64,000 nucleotides of DNA from Candidatus Gastranaerophilales bacterium (GTDB lineage Bacteria > Cyanobacteriota > Vampirovibrionia > Gastranaerophilales > Gastranaerophilaceae), in the NCBI GenBank assembly GCA_944325575.1, contig CALVAR010000008.1, positions 1-64,000 on the forward strand, in the 5' to 3' direction. A program made the translations under genes and the position numbers. How positions within the stretch are numbered: position 1 is the stretch's first letter; each line of letters opens with the position of its first letter. Under the pieces are notes generated by a model. It did not search any database and was not told where the DNA came from. It worked only from the letters and a program-made list of their open reading frames with translations. This document shows, in pieces, positions 36,889 through 45,869 of the stretch.

Positions 36889-37179
36889 CTAATCCCTGTC
36901 ATATTTAATTGCAAATTCTTTTATTTGATTTACCCAAGGCTTATTATCTGCTGTAATATCGGTATGTCGAGCCATTAAATATAGTGCGGTTAAAATATCT
37001 TTATTCTGCTGAATAATTATATCTTCTTTTTGTTTTGTTTCGTCGATTTTTTCATTTATGGCTTTGGTTTCCATCTGTACATTTGAAATTTTTTTGCTTA
37101 TTAATCCAATGTATTCAGGTGAAATATATCCTTTAAAAGAAAGATTCCTTTGAACGGCAGTGTTTATTGGTCTTATCAT
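36889..37179 (-). CDS. Small unknown protein with NLSFKGY start (96 aa)
   Basis: The N terminus MIRPINTAVQRNLSFKGYIS carries the SFKG motif that recurs in this window. A helical, Gln/Lys-rich middle (residues 28-65) suggests a coiled coil. GGAGAAG lies upstream. It is convergent with cysE, five bases apart. No family is recognised. Confidence 0.68.
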   Translation of the reverse strand: MIRPINTAVQRNLSFKGYISPEYIGLISKKISNVQMETKAINEKIDETKQKEDIIIQQNKDILTALYLMARHTDITADNKPWVNQIKEFAIKYDRD

Positions 37180-37304
37180 ATCTTCTCTTCTCCTAAATTT
37201 ATATTATTTAGATTTTAATATGTTACAATTTATTTTTATATAAGAAAAATATTTTTATTTACACTTCTTAAATTTAGTGGGTATGTATTTTTTATATTTT
37301 TTTG

Positions 37305-37310
37305 TATAAT
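37305..37310 (+). promoter_or_regulatory. -10 box of the ferredoxin gene
   Basis: TATAAT lies 54 bases before the ferredoxin ATG. Its -35 is not clear. AAAGGAG precedes the ATG at good distance. Confidence 0.45.
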
Positions 37311-37363
37311 AAAAATGCAGGGTGGTTCCTGTATTTTATAAATTAATTTAAAAGGAGAAAGAA

Positions 37364-37543
37364 ATGAAAGTAAAAATTAATGATGGCTGCATAGCTTGCG
37401 GTGCTTGCGAATCAGTTTGTGATGCAGTATTTTCTATCGAAGATACAGCTGTAGTTAACGAATCTGCTGTTGCAGGCAATGAAGATTGCGTTAAAGAAGC
37501 TGCTGAATCTTGCCCTGTAGGCGTAATCGAAGTTGAAGAATAA
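37364..37543 (+). CDS. Small single-cluster 4Fe-4S ferredoxin
   Basis: The 59-aa protein has C9-x2-C12-x2-C15 and a late CPVG cysteine (C51), the layout of a one-cluster [4Fe-4S] ferredoxin. C19 and C44 are extra and could form a disulfide, as in such ferredoxins. DAVF replaces the usual PxVF after C19. It should carry single electrons for anaerobic metabolism. It has its own promoter and terminator. Confidence 0.9.
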   Translation: MKVKINDGCIACGACESVCDAVFSIEDTAVVNESAVAGNEDCVKEAAESCPVGVIEVEE

Positions 37544-37562
37544 TAACTAAATTATTCAATAT

Positions 37563-37598
37563 AAAAAATCCTTGGAGTTTTTACTTCAAGGATTTTTT
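37563..37598 (+). terminator. Terminator after ferredoxin gene
   Basis: AAAAAATCCTTGGAG pairs with CTTCAAGGATTTTTT, with a T-rich loop and tail, 20 bases after the stop codon. Confidence 0.88.
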
Positions 37599-37610
37599 GT
37601 TATAAATATA

Positions 37611-37866
37611 ATATGTCTGAGGCGGCCTCGCTTGTAGATGTGTACACGGAGTGCGAGTGACGCCACCAGGTAGGGGCATAACATCAGGCTTCGCCTCAGC
37701 TCAGCCGATGTTGCAGCCAGTCTAGTATTTAGCGACTCTGCCGAAGAAACAATTAAGTATTGTTTCTGAGAGGTAGACCCCATGCACTTGTTGCCTGTGC
37801 TGGATTTGTTGGTAAAAATGTACTTGTTTATTGCACAGGTTCATCAAGTAGTCGGAGTCAGTTGAC
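37611..37866. repeat. Structured non-coding region with nested stems, including a CTCTGCCGA element
   Basis: The 326-base gap between the ferredoxin and nth has no convincing gene. It holds ordered stems: CTCGC/GCGAG, ACATC/GATGT enclosing AGGC-TTCG-CCT (37681-37711), AGAAACAAT/ATTGTTTCT (37745-37767) inside a CTCTGCCGA...GAGAGGTAG frame like the tRNA-linked ones, CCTGTGC/GCACAGG (37794-37839) and TACTTG/CAAGTA (37821-37850). It may be a mobile palindromic element or an RNA. tmRNA and RNase P signatures were not seen. Confidence 0.5.
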
Positions 37867-37869
37867 AAT

Positions 37870-38535
37870 ATGAAATTTATTAATGAGAGTAAAAAGAATA
37901 TAGATAAAATTATAAAAGGTATAAAAGACGCAAATCTTCCTCAGCGTGATTTTGTAAAAATGATGGAAACTTTCCATGATCCTTTTAAAGTTTTAATATG
38001 CTGTATTTTGAGTTTAAGAACAAACGATTTGACCACTTACCCGTGTTCTCTCAGAATGCTCGAACTCGGAACGAAACCGGAAGATTTTTTAAATATTGAT
38101 GTTGAAACTCTTGCAAAAGCTATTTATCCTGTCGGCTTTTATCGGAACAAGGCACAGCAGATTCTTGATATATCAAAAGAACTTGTTGAAAAATATAACG
38201 GTCAGGTTCCAAAATCAATAGACGAACTTGTTAAATTTAAAGGTGTAGGTAGAAAAACAGCAAATCTTGTAATGGCAAAAGGCTTTGATGAGCCGGCAAT
38301 ATGCGTGGATGTGCATGTACACAGAATATCTAACCGCCTCGGGTGGGTAAAAACAAAAACACCAGAAGAAACAGAAATGGAGCTTAGAAAGCTCCTTCCT
38401 GTAAAATATTGGCTTGATATAAATACTATTCTTGTTACTTTCGGACAAAATCTTTGCAAGCCGCAAAAACCAATGTGTAATATCTGTCCGGTAAAACAGT
38501 ATTGCAATTCTTTTAATAATTTAAATGGAAATTAA
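37870..38535 (+). CDS. nth: Endonuclease III
   Basis: The 221-aa DNA glycosylase/AP-lyase removes oxidised pyrimidines. Helix-hairpin-helix ([17 protein letters not shown], catalytic Lys in this segment), catalytic Asp ([14 protein letters not shown]) and the C-terminal 4Fe-4S ligands ([17 protein letters not shown]) are intact. It is convergent with the TPR/NHL gene with a four-base overlap. Confidence 0.96.
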   Translation: MKFINESKKNIDKIIKGIKDANLPQRDFVKMMETFHDPFKVLICCILSLRTNDLTTYPCSLRMLELGTKPEDFLNIDVETLAKAIYPVGFYRNKAQQILDISKELVEKYNGQVPKSIDELVKFKGVGRKTANLVMAKGFDEPAICVDVHVHRISNRLGWVKTKTPEETEMELRKLLPVKYWLDINTILVTFGQNLCKPQKPMCNICPVKQYCNSFNNLNGN

Positions 38536-39374
38536 TACAATTTATATTTAATAACAGTATTGTTACCCTGTTCTGTTATATACATATAGCTGCCTTTTAC
38601 TATCAGGTAATATGGATTTGTAATTTTATCCATAAATGTATATATCTGACCGGCTTTGTTTATTTTTAAGATATTATTTTTTGCGTAGTTTGCTACATAA
38701 AGATTATCCATTGAGTCAAATGCAAGACCTATTGGACCGCCTAGCTGCGGGCTTTTTGAATAAAGCTGTGATTGACCGTTTGGCATAACTTTGTATATGC
38801 AGTTATCTGTATAGCTTGCAACATACAACACACCTTTTGAATCAACAGCTAAACCCGTAGGCCCTGAAAATTTATCAACAATGCTTTTATTTTGCGGTAC
38901 TGCAGAATTAACTGTAGAAAGTGCATTTTTTGCGGCAGCTTTTTGTGATGCTATGGTTATTTGATTTTTTAAGCTTTGAGCTTTGCTGTACAAATCATCT
39001 GTTTGAGAAATTTTATTTACATAAAATAAAGCTCTTTCTGTATTTCCGACCTTGTAATACAATTCTGCAAGTTTGTATACCGTTTCTTTATCATTGGGAT
39101 CAAGTTGATTGATTTTTGAATATGATGCTATTGCAGACTGGTAACTTTTTAAAAATTCATATAAAGCACCAAGATTGTAATACGCGTCTACAAAATCAGG
39201 ATCTTTTGCTACTGCACTTTTAAATGATTCAATGGCCTTGCCGTATTCACCTCTGGAATACAAGTCCAAACCTTCATTGTAGTACATTGCACCTTCTGTT
39301 GAGTAAGCAAATGCGCTGTTTGCTGCAGAAGCAAGGAATAAAGTTAATCCTAAAATTACAAGTATCTTTTTCAT
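38532..39374 (-). CDS. Secreted TPR and NHL-repeat protein
   Basis: The 280-aa product has a signal peptide ending near AFA. Three or so TPR units (residues about 30-130; [34 protein letters not shown]) precede NHL-like blades (residues about 160-280; [42 protein letters not shown]). It is a periplasmic binding scaffold. Only part of a beta-propeller is present, so it may pair with another chain. Confidence 0.85.
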   Translation of the reverse strand: MKKILVILGLTLFLASAANSAFAYSTEGAMYYNEGLDLYSRGEYGKAIESFKSAVAKDPDFVDAYYNLGALYEFLKSYQSAIASYSKINQLDPNDKETVYKLAELYYKVGNTERALFYVNKISQTDDLYSKAQSLKNQITIASQKAAAKNALSTVNSAVPQNKSIVDKFSGPTGLAVDSKGVLYVASYTDNCIYKVMPNGQSQLYSKSPQLGGPIGLAFDSMDNLYVANYAKNNILKINKAGQIYTFMDKITNPYYLIVKGSYMYITEQGNNTVIKYKLY

Positions 39375-39398
39375 CTTTTCTCCAATTTCTATTATTAA

Positions 39399-40862
39399 TT
39401 ACAGATTTGGTTCTCTTTGTAAATCTTTTATTGCCTGTTCAAAATTATAAGCCATATTGAATAATTTTTCTTCCTGCAATGCCGGTGCCAGTATCTGAAG
39501 TCCTATTGGCATTCCGTCAGAATCATAACCGCATGGCAGACTTAATCCCGGAATGCCGGCAAGGTTAGCACTGATTGTACCTATATCTGTCAGATACATA
39601 CTAAGCGGATCTTCTACTTTTGAACCTATTTCAAACGCTGTATTTGGACAGGTTGGTGAAATAAGTATATCAGCTTTTTCAAATGCTTTATCAAAGTCTG
39701 CTTTAATTAAACTTCTCAATTGTTGAGCTTTTTTGTAATAAGCATCATAATAACCGGCACTGAGAGCATAAGTACCGAGCATAATTCTTCTTTTTACTTC
39801 ATCGCCAAAACCTTCCGCTCTTGTTTTTGTATACATTTCAAGAAGATTTTTCGGGTCTTTTGTTCTGTGTCCGTATTTTACACCGTCAAATCTTGCAAGG
39901 TTTGAGCTTGCTTCTGCTGTTGCAAGAATATAATATACACCGATTGAATATTTAAGAAGCGGTAATGAAATTTCTACAATCTCTGCTCCCAAATCTTTAT
40001 ATGTTTGAATAGCTGCTTCAACAGCTCGTTTTACATCAGAAGATACACCTTCTGTCAATAATTCTTTTATTACGCCTACTTTTGCTCCTTTAATATCTTT
40101 GTTCAGTGCTTTTGAAAAAGCAGGAACCGGAATATTTAAAGAAGTTGAATCATGAGAATCATGACCGCTTATTGCTTCCAGCAATAATGCGCAATCCTCT
40201 ACACTTCTTGCAAAAGGACCTATTTGGTCAAGTGAAGAAGCAAAAGCAATCAATCCGTATCTGGAAACTCTGCCGTAAGTCGGTTTCATACCTACAATAC
40301 CGCAAAAACTTGCAGGAAGACGGATACTTCCGCCAGTGTCAGAGCCCAGCGCCAGAGCTGATTCATATCCTGCTACAGCAGCGGCTGAACCGCCGGAGCT
40401 TCCTCCCGGAACTTTATTTGTATCCCAGGGGTTTCTTGTGATTTTAAACGCAGAGTTTTCCGTAGAAGAACCCATTGCAAATTCATCAAGATTTACTTTT
40501 CCTAAAACAGGTATCAAATTTTCTTTAAGTTTTACGGAAACAGTTGCATCGTATGGTGAAACAAAATTCTCCAAAATTTTGCTTGATGCTGTTGTTTTTG
40601 TATTTTTAAGGTTAATATTATCTTTTAAAGCAAGAGGAATGCCTGCAAGCGGAGGCAGATTTTCACCTGCTGCTATTTTTTTATCAACTTCTTTTGCTGT
40701 TTCAACAGCCTGTTCTTTGCATAAGGAATTGAAGGCTCCTATTACTCCGTCAATTTCTTCTATTCTTTTATATTCTGCGTTAACAAGTTCAACAGCTGAT
40801 ATTTCTTTATTTAAAATAGCTTTTTTTTGTTCAGCCGCAGTCTTTTTTAATAATTCTTCCAT
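39399..40862 (-). CDS. gatA: Aspartyl/glutamyl-tRNA amidotransferase subunit A
   Basis: The 487-aa amidase subunit frees ammonia from glutamine for GatB. The Ser-cisSer-Lys triad lies in LALKDNI (Lys), GSSGGSAAAVAG and DTGGSIRLPASFCG. The length is normal. gatB and gatC are not adjacent. It suggests indirect Gln- or Asn-tRNA formation. Confidence 0.96.
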   Translation of the reverse strand: MEELLKKTAAEQKKAILNKEISAVELVNAEYKRIEEIDGVIGAFNSLCKEQAVETAKEVDKKIAAGENLPPLAGIPLALKDNINLKNTKTTASSKILENFVSPYDATVSVKLKENLIPVLGKVNLDEFAMGSSTENSAFKITRNPWDTNKVPGGSSGGSAAAVAGYESALALGSDTGGSIRLPASFCGIVGMKPTYGRVSRYGLIAFASSLDQIGPFARSVEDCALLLEAISGHDSHDSTSLNIPVPAFSKALNKDIKGAKVGVIKELLTEGVSSDVKRAVEAAIQTYKDLGAEIVEISLPLLKYSIGVYYILATAEASSNLARFDGVKYGHRTKDPKNLLEMYTKTRAEGFGDEVKRRIMLGTYALSAGYYDAYYKKAQQLRSLIKADFDKAFEKADILISPTCPNTAFEIGSKVEDPLSMYLTDIGTISANLAGIPGLSLPCGYDSDGMPIGLQILAPALQEEKLFNMAYNFEQAIKDLQREPNL

Positions 40863-40933
40863 AATACTCCCGTATTTTTAGTGGTGTCATATATTTACTA
40901 TTCAATATACATAATTATAATCTAAAAATAAGT

Positions 40934-41046
40934 TAGTTGTCCGAGAAAATTTTGCTGTAAGGAAGCTGAGCAAAATTTTTGAGTGTTACTTGAAAAGGTG
41001 AGCGGGTGCCGGCTGCGTTGAGTAGGCGCTAACCACGGCACCGGCT
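40934..41046 (+). repeat. Dispersed palindromic repeat, copy B
   Basis: It shares the 48-base block of copy A with few changes (AAAATTTTGC/GCAAAATTTT outer stem), then GTGAGC-GGTGCCGG. The extra middle of copy A is absent. It ends in a GTGCCG/CGGCAC stem near 41006-41040. It lies in the 307-base gap between gatA and the SQAR-type gene. Confidence 0.75.
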
Positions 41047-41169
41047 TGGATATTTAACAAGTTTTTATTTTTTACAAAAATTGTAAATATTTGTTAAAAC
41101 TTTAAGTAAAATTCTAAAGAAATAATTTTTGATAACCGATAACTTATATGTAAAAAGGAGTATCAGATT

Positions 41170-41847
41170 ATGGGCATGTCGGCATCACAGGCACGTTACC
41201 TGTGTTTAACAGCTAGAAAGAATAATGTTGAGTTTCAAATCCAGCAATTAACTCAGCAAAAGTTAATGCTTGCTAATCAACTGGATGACGAAGCTACATT
41301 GTGGAGCGACGGCATGAATGTCCAGCATCTGTATTATTCGTCTGACGGATCAGGCGGATCTGTTACATCTGATTTGCCGAGATTGACTTATTCAATTGTT
41401 ACAAAATCTATGGGTGACGGTGGTATGGGCCTTAAAGTAAGAGACTCATACGGTCGTGAGGTTGTGCCGGAATTACCTGAGGTTCTGCCTGAAGGTAAAA
41501 CAGTTGCTGATTATGTAGTTGAGCCTTATTGTAATCAGGCTGATTATTTTGAAAATAATTTAAAAACAGGCAACTGGGCTATTCAATCTTATGATGATCA
41601 GGGCAATCTTGTTGATATGTCTATAGAAGGCAGTTCTTTTATTTATCAGGGTGTGGATTCTGCAGACTATGCAGTTGCCAATGCAGAGTATAATAGAAAA
41701 GTTGAAAGTCTTGAAAGAATAGACAAGAGATTTGATATGCAGATTCAGCAGCTTTCTACTGAACAAAAGGCAATAGAAACAGAAATGGATTCCGTTAAGA
41801 AAGTTATTGATAAAAACATTGAAGAAACATTTAAAACATTCGGCTAA
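41170..41847 (+). CDS. Unknown protein with MGMSASQARYLCLTAR start (225 aa)
   Basis: The N terminus (SASQARYLCLTARKNNVEFQ) and both helical ends (residues 1-45 and 175-225) suggest a coiled-coil pair around a central Tyr/Gly/Asp domain. This layout is reminiscent of flagellin- or hook-like axial proteins, but similarity at sequence level is not clear. I do not assign a family. AAAGGAG precedes the ATG. It is convergent with the asparaginase gene, with a four-base overlap. Confidence 0.65.
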   Translation: MGMSASQARYLCLTARKNNVEFQIQQLTQQKLMLANQLDDEATLWSDGMNVQHLYYSSDGSGGSVTSDLPRLTYSIVTKSMGDGGMGLKVRDSYGREVVPELPEVLPEGKTVADYVVEPYCNQADYFENNLKTGNWAIQSYDDQGNLVDMSIEGSSFIYQGVDSADYAVANAEYNRKVESLERIDKRFDMQIQQLSTEQKAIETEMDSVKKVIDKNIEETFKTFG

Positions 41848-42839
41848 AAATTGACACTTAACCAGGCGGATAAACTGTTGCTAAGATTGTACTCGCCGAC
41901 TTTTTGACCGGTTTCTGTTGTAACAATATTATTTAAAGAGTTTTTAAGGAGATTTTTGTCTATGGAATTAATATTAAGCCAGTTTAGTTGTAACATAGTT
42001 TCTATTGCTATGATGTTTCTTGCCTTCATATCCGCATCCATAATTTTAAACGCTAAAACTTCTTGCGTATCTGTGTTGGCAATGCACAAAAGACCACCGG
42101 CTCCGGCTTTTGCTATAAGTTTATGATTCATCTGCATAATTTGTGTTTCCGGTCTGTCTTGCCCTCCCATGAGATACGGGTTTTTTATAGCAGCATATTT
42201 TATGTCAGGATAGTTTTCCGTGCAAAATAAATTGTAAAAACCTATAGCTAATTCTTCTAAAGATGTGGCCCAATTTGGCGCTCCGCAGCCGTCAGCAGTA
42301 AGAGGCAGTTCGTTTTCTGTCTCGCACAGTTCTTTTATTTTTGTGTATATTAATTTTTGAATAGGATGGTCTGTTTCAAGATATGTTTTTGTATCCCATC
42401 CCATTTGTTTGCATACGGCAAGCATTAGAGTGTGTTTACCGGAACAGTTATTGTGTAATGCTAAGTATGTCTTGAATTTTATCTGTTCTTCTTTATTAAG
42501 CGGTTCAATTGCCGGACATTTTAAATCGGACTCTGATAAGCCTGCTTTTTTTAAAAGATTTCTTAGAATTTCTAAATGTACAGGTTCCCCCGTGTGGGAT
42601 GCACAGCAGACAGCAATTTCTTCCTCCGTAAGGTTAAAATAATCTTTGGTTTTCAGGTCTTGAATTATGCTTGCTTGAAGAGGCTTTGCACAAGAACGTT
42701 GAAAAAAAGGATAATTATTTGTTTTGCCGAAGGTTTTGATATTTTTGTCAGCATCACAATAAACTACATAACCGTAATATTGAAGTTCTGTAAGTCCGTT
42801 TCTTGTTTCAATAAGTAATAATTCCGGTGAAAGCTGCAT
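41844..42839 (-). CDS. L-asparaginase II family protein
   Basis: The 331-aa protein fits the AnsA/Asparaginase_II family (PF06089 type), distinct from classical type I/II enzymes. Landmarks are FQRSCAKPLQA, CCASHTGEPVH, NNCSGKHTLM and DGCGAPNWATSLEELA. It should hydrolyse asparagine to aspartate. It starts two bases after the stop of the upstream unknown gene, so both are coupled. Confidence 0.87.
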   Translation of the reverse strand: MQLSPELLLIETRNGLTELQYYGYVVYCDADKNIKTFGKTNNYPFFQRSCAKPLQASIIQDLKTKDYFNLTEEEIAVCCASHTGEPVHLEILRNLLKKAGLSESDLKCPAIEPLNKEEQIKFKTYLALHNNCSGKHTLMLAVCKQMGWDTKTYLETDHPIQKLIYTKIKELCETENELPLTADGCGAPNWATSLEELAIGFYNLFCTENYPDIKYAAIKNPYLMGGQDRPETQIMQMNHKLIAKAGAGGLLCIANTDTQEVLAFKIMDADMKARNIIAIETMLQLNWLNINSIDKNLLKNSLNNIVTTETGQKVGEYNLSNSLSAWLSVNF

Positions 42840-42841
42840 AG

Positions 42842-43618
42842 TTATTTGTTTTTATTCTGTATATTAAATATTGCTCGCAGTTTATCTTTTAGCAGGTGAT
42901 TTTCTGCAAGAAGTTTTTTGTTTTGTTCGGTTAGTTCTCTTATTTTTGCTTCAAGTTCCGGTTGTTGAACCGCTTGTGTTTCTGTATTTTGTACCTGTTT
43001 CGCCGCAGAAGAAAGTATATATCGTTTTTTTGCCTCTTCTTTTGTGTAGAGAATTTTGTCTATATCTTTATTTGCGACATACCCCATACTTATCATAATT
43101 TCACCGGTCTTTAGTCTTTCATCCGGATGTTCTAGATTGTGCTGTTTTTGTTTTCTTAAAACGTCATCCAGTTCTTCTACATTAATTTTATTTAATCTTT
43201 TTACGTATTCACCAATTCTTATTTCACCTGCAAGATAAAAAACAGATGCACTTAAAACAGGATCGGAAGGATTTCTTATAAATTCTTTTCTTATGCATTC
43301 CGCAAGGTATTTTGAGGATTCTTCAAGTGTCCAGAAGTTATTTAATGTTATATCAATAACTCTAAGTTTGTTTGAAGCTGCTTCTAAATATTTGTATATG
43401 TTAAAATCAAGACCGTTTTCATGTGTTTCAAGCTCTTTTTTTCCTTTAAATGTTATTTCCGGTACAAATACGGGATAGATTTCACTTGTTGTATCATGAT
43501 CAGAAACAGATGCTAATTTTTCTTTCAATCTTTTTTGTATGTCAAGATACACAACTTCCTGCACCCATACAGGTGCTTCAAGGATAGTATTCATAAGTAT
43601 ACTAAGATTATTTTGCAC
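42842..43618 (-). CDS. Unknown protein with a GspE-N/MshEN-like region (258 aa)
   Basis: Residues about 130-190 (IGEYVKRLNKINVEELDDVLRK, TGEIMISMGYVANKDIDKIL) resemble the N-terminal domain of type II secretion and type IV pilus ATPases, which binds nucleotides or partners. The ATPase itself is absent. The C terminus is a coiled coil (residues 215-255). It is coupled to the asparaginase gene. It could act as an adaptor or sensor. Confidence 0.65.
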   Translation of the reverse strand: MQNNLSILMNTILEAPVWVQEVVYLDIQKRLKEKLASVSDHDTTSEIYPVFVPEITFKGKKELETHENGLDFNIYKYLEAASNKLRVIDITLNNFWTLEESSKYLAECIRKEFIRNPSDPVLSASVFYLAGEIRIGEYVKRLNKINVEELDDVLRKQKQHNLEHPDERLKTGEIMISMGYVANKDIDKILYTKEEAKKRYILSSAAKQVQNTETQAVQQPELEAKIRELTEQNKKLLAENHLLKDKLRAIFNIQNKNK

Positions 43619-43715
43619 TGATAAACTCCACTACATCAACTATTCAAATAAATACAATTGTATATTATAATATCATATATAGTTTATTAAGCAAAATTCT
43701 TAACAAGAGGCAGAT

Positions 43716-44174
43716 ATGGGTATAGATGGTTTTTCAATGTCGAATCTCGGATTAAACCGTAATTTAACGTCTGCTCAACTGGCAAATGAAGCTGAGATGA
43801 CTGCAAATCAGGCCCTAGAAAACCAAATAGCAGATGTTGACGGTGTAGGGAAAAAGGAAAAAGCCGGAAGAAAAGATCCTGATGCTGCCTTTAACGGTAC
43901 CATTCCGTTTATTGGAGAACCAAAAGAAAAAGATGATGAAGAAAATCCAAATGAACAAGAAAATGAGCCACAACAGGAACAGCAGGTGTCTTCAAATGAA
44001 GAAGACGACGATGAAGGAAACCAGTATCATTTTAAGCTTAATAACGAAGGATTGATAGAAGTTTGGGATTCCACAACCGACAGTGTTGTAAAAACAATCT
44101 CTCCTGAAGATGCATCAAATACTCTTTTGCATATGTCAAAGATTCCCGGCATTTTTGTTAACAAAGAAATTTAG
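43716..44174 (+). CDS. Acidic protein with FlaG-like C-terminal domain (152 aa)
   Basis: Residues about 60-100 are an acidic Glu/Asp/Gln-rich linker. Residues 103-152 (YHFKLNNEGLIEVWDSTTDS, SPEDASNTLLHMSKIPGIFV) follow the FlaG domain pattern (Val-rich strand, PPEEAL-like helix, glycine-ending helix). FlaG acts in flagellar filament assembly, but no flagellar gene is near. The start MGIDGFSMSNLGLNRNL recalls axial-protein starts. It is convergent with rqcH. Confidence 0.6.
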   Translation: MGIDGFSMSNLGLNRNLTSAQLANEAEMTANQALENQIADVDGVGKKEKAGRKDPDAAFNGTIPFIGEPKEKDDEENPNEQENEPQQEQQVSSNEEDDDEGNQYHFKLNNEGLIEVWDSTTDSVVKTISPEDASNTLLHMSKIPGIFVNKEI

Positions 44175-45868
44175 TCTGCAACAATTTCTGTTTCGTTTTT
44201 ATAAACAACGAACCCTGCCTTTGTATTATTAGGACGTTTTATGTATTTTCGCATTGTGTAAACAACAGGCACCTTGGTGGAATTTTTAGCTGTTGAATAT
44301 TCTTTGGCAAGTTTTGCTGTTTTTAGTATGACATTATCCGGAATTTGCGCCTGATTTTTTTGTGCTTTTAATATTACATGCGAGCCCGGTGTGTTTAATG
44401 TGTGAAACCACAAATCATTAGGAGAAGATATTTTTGAATACAGGTAGTCATTTTGTTTGCTGTTTTTTCCTATATAGACAATAAAACCTTCTATGTTTTC
44501 TTTTGTTATATTTATTGTTTCCTCTTTTTTATTTTTGTTTTTATTGTTTTGCATTTGAGTTTGAGGCTCTATTTCTGCCAGAATATCTTTTAATTCAGAT
44601 ATATTATTGCTGACATCAACATCATAGAGCAGCTGCTGCAAATACTTAATCTCTTCTTCTGTATTGATAATCATTTCCTGTGCAATAAGATATGCTTTTT
44701 TATTTTTGTTATAAAGCTCAAAATATCTTTTTGCGTTTTCTATCGGGGACAAGTTTTCGTCAAGGGAAATTTCTATCATTGAATCTGTTTCATAGTCTTT
44801 TAGCATAACGCTTTTTTCTCCGGATTGTATTTGGTATGCGTTTGCTGTGAGCAGATTGCCTTTTGTCATATACAATTTTGCTTTATCTTTTTTATCTATT
44901 TGCTTTTGCTGGTTTTGATAAGTATTTCTTAATTTTTTCAGTTCTTTATTTATTTTTGTTTTCAGATTGGTTTTCAGGTTATTAACAAAAGTTTTTTCTA
45001 TGTTGTATGAAAAATAATCGTCAATAAGTTCATTTATGCTTGTATATTGTCTGCCAAGTTTAGCCAAGCAAGAAAATTTTGAATAATTTTTATCAACAGT
45101 ATAGATTTTTTCTTTGTTATCCAAAAATTCATGTAATGTTACAAATAACAGCTGTGAGTCTTTCTCCTGTATATTTTTTGCGGGAAGTTCAGGTGAAATA
45201 TTTGTCTTTATGCATATTTCTTCAACTACTGCCTGTGATAAAGAAAAGTATCTTTCCGAAATTGTTTTTTTTAAAGAATCTTCTGATTTTTTTAGTGCAC
45301 TAAGAAACCAATCATATCTGGTTTGCAGCAGATTTTTTTTGTTCTGTTTGGGCGGATAAATATAAGGCAGTCCGCCGGCAAGTTCTCTTTCTTTGCTTTT
45401 TTCCGCACCAATATTGTGTGCACAGCCTATAATTATATTGTTATCCGTATTGTATAAAACAATATTACTGTGCTTGCCCATAAGTTCTATGGAAAGGCAC
45501 TCTTCTATTCTGTCTCCGAGTTCATTGTAGTTTTCAAAAGTAAGTTCAATAATCCTTTCAAAATCCGGCTTTGATATGTTTAAAATCCTTGCCCCTTCCA
45601 TATGCTTTCTTAAAAGCATACAAAACATCGGCGGCTGTTTGGGAATTTCTATGTTTCTTCTTATTTCGTTTTCTTTGTTCATAAAACAAAGATGATAAAA
45701 ATCAGGATTTATATTTATATAAAGCTTTCTTGTCTCTGTTTTGTTACGGAGCTGCAAAATCACTTCACGCCGGGTGGGCTGCTGAATTTTCTGGATTCTT
45801 GCATTAATAAAAAAATCTTTATTTTCATTGTAAAAAGCTTCAAGAAGCAGTGAGTCGATGTGAAGCAT
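44171..45868 (-). CDS. rqcH: RqcH/Rqc2-type NFACT protein (ribosome quality control)
   Basis: The 565-aa NFACT protein binds obstructed 50S subunits and adds C-terminal alanine tails to stalled chains. It has the N-terminal NFACT-N domain (residues 1-200), a long coiled coil (about 280-440), and NFACT-R with NDLWFHTLNTPGSHVILKA. The position of the usual Asp-Arg pair reads FERII, so Asp may be replaced by Glu. I chose ATG 45868, with GGAAG upstream, one base after the previous stop. Confidence 0.9.
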   Translation of the reverse strand: MLHIDSLLLEAFYNENKDFFINARIQKIQQPTRREVILQLRNKTETRKLYININPDFYHLCFMNKENEIRRNIEIPKQPPMFCMLLRKHMEGARILNISKPDFERIIELTFENYNELGDRIEECLSIELMGKHSNIVLYNTDNNIIIGCAHNIGAEKSKERELAGGLPYIYPPKQNKKNLLQTRYDWFLSALKKSEDSLKKTISERYFSLSQAVVEEICIKTNISPELPAKNIQEKDSQLLFVTLHEFLDNKEKIYTVDKNYSKFSCLAKLGRQYTSINELIDDYFSYNIEKTFVNNLKTNLKTKINKELKKLRNTYQNQQKQIDKKDKAKLYMTKGNLLTANAYQIQSGEKSVMLKDYETDSMIEISLDENLSPIENAKRYFELYNKNKKAYLIAQEMIINTEEEIKYLQQLLYDVDVSNNISELKDILAEIEPQTQMQNNKNKNKKEETINITKENIEGFIVYIGKNSKQNDYLYSKISSPNDLWFHTLNTPGSHVILKAQKNQAQIPDNVILKTAKLAKEYSTAKNSTKVPVVYTMRKYIKRPNNTKAGFVVYKNETEIVAD

Positions 45869-45869
45869 T

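Noticed and set aside
37586-37783. A 65-codon minus-strand frame in the ferredoxin-nth gap
   Set aside because: It covers the palindromic element and part of the ferredoxin terminator, has no ribosome-binding site, and shows no protein-like pattern.
37611-37866. tmRNA or RNase P RNA
   Set aside because: The tRNA-like ends and tag frame of tmRNA and the conserved RNase P core segments could not be found on either strand.
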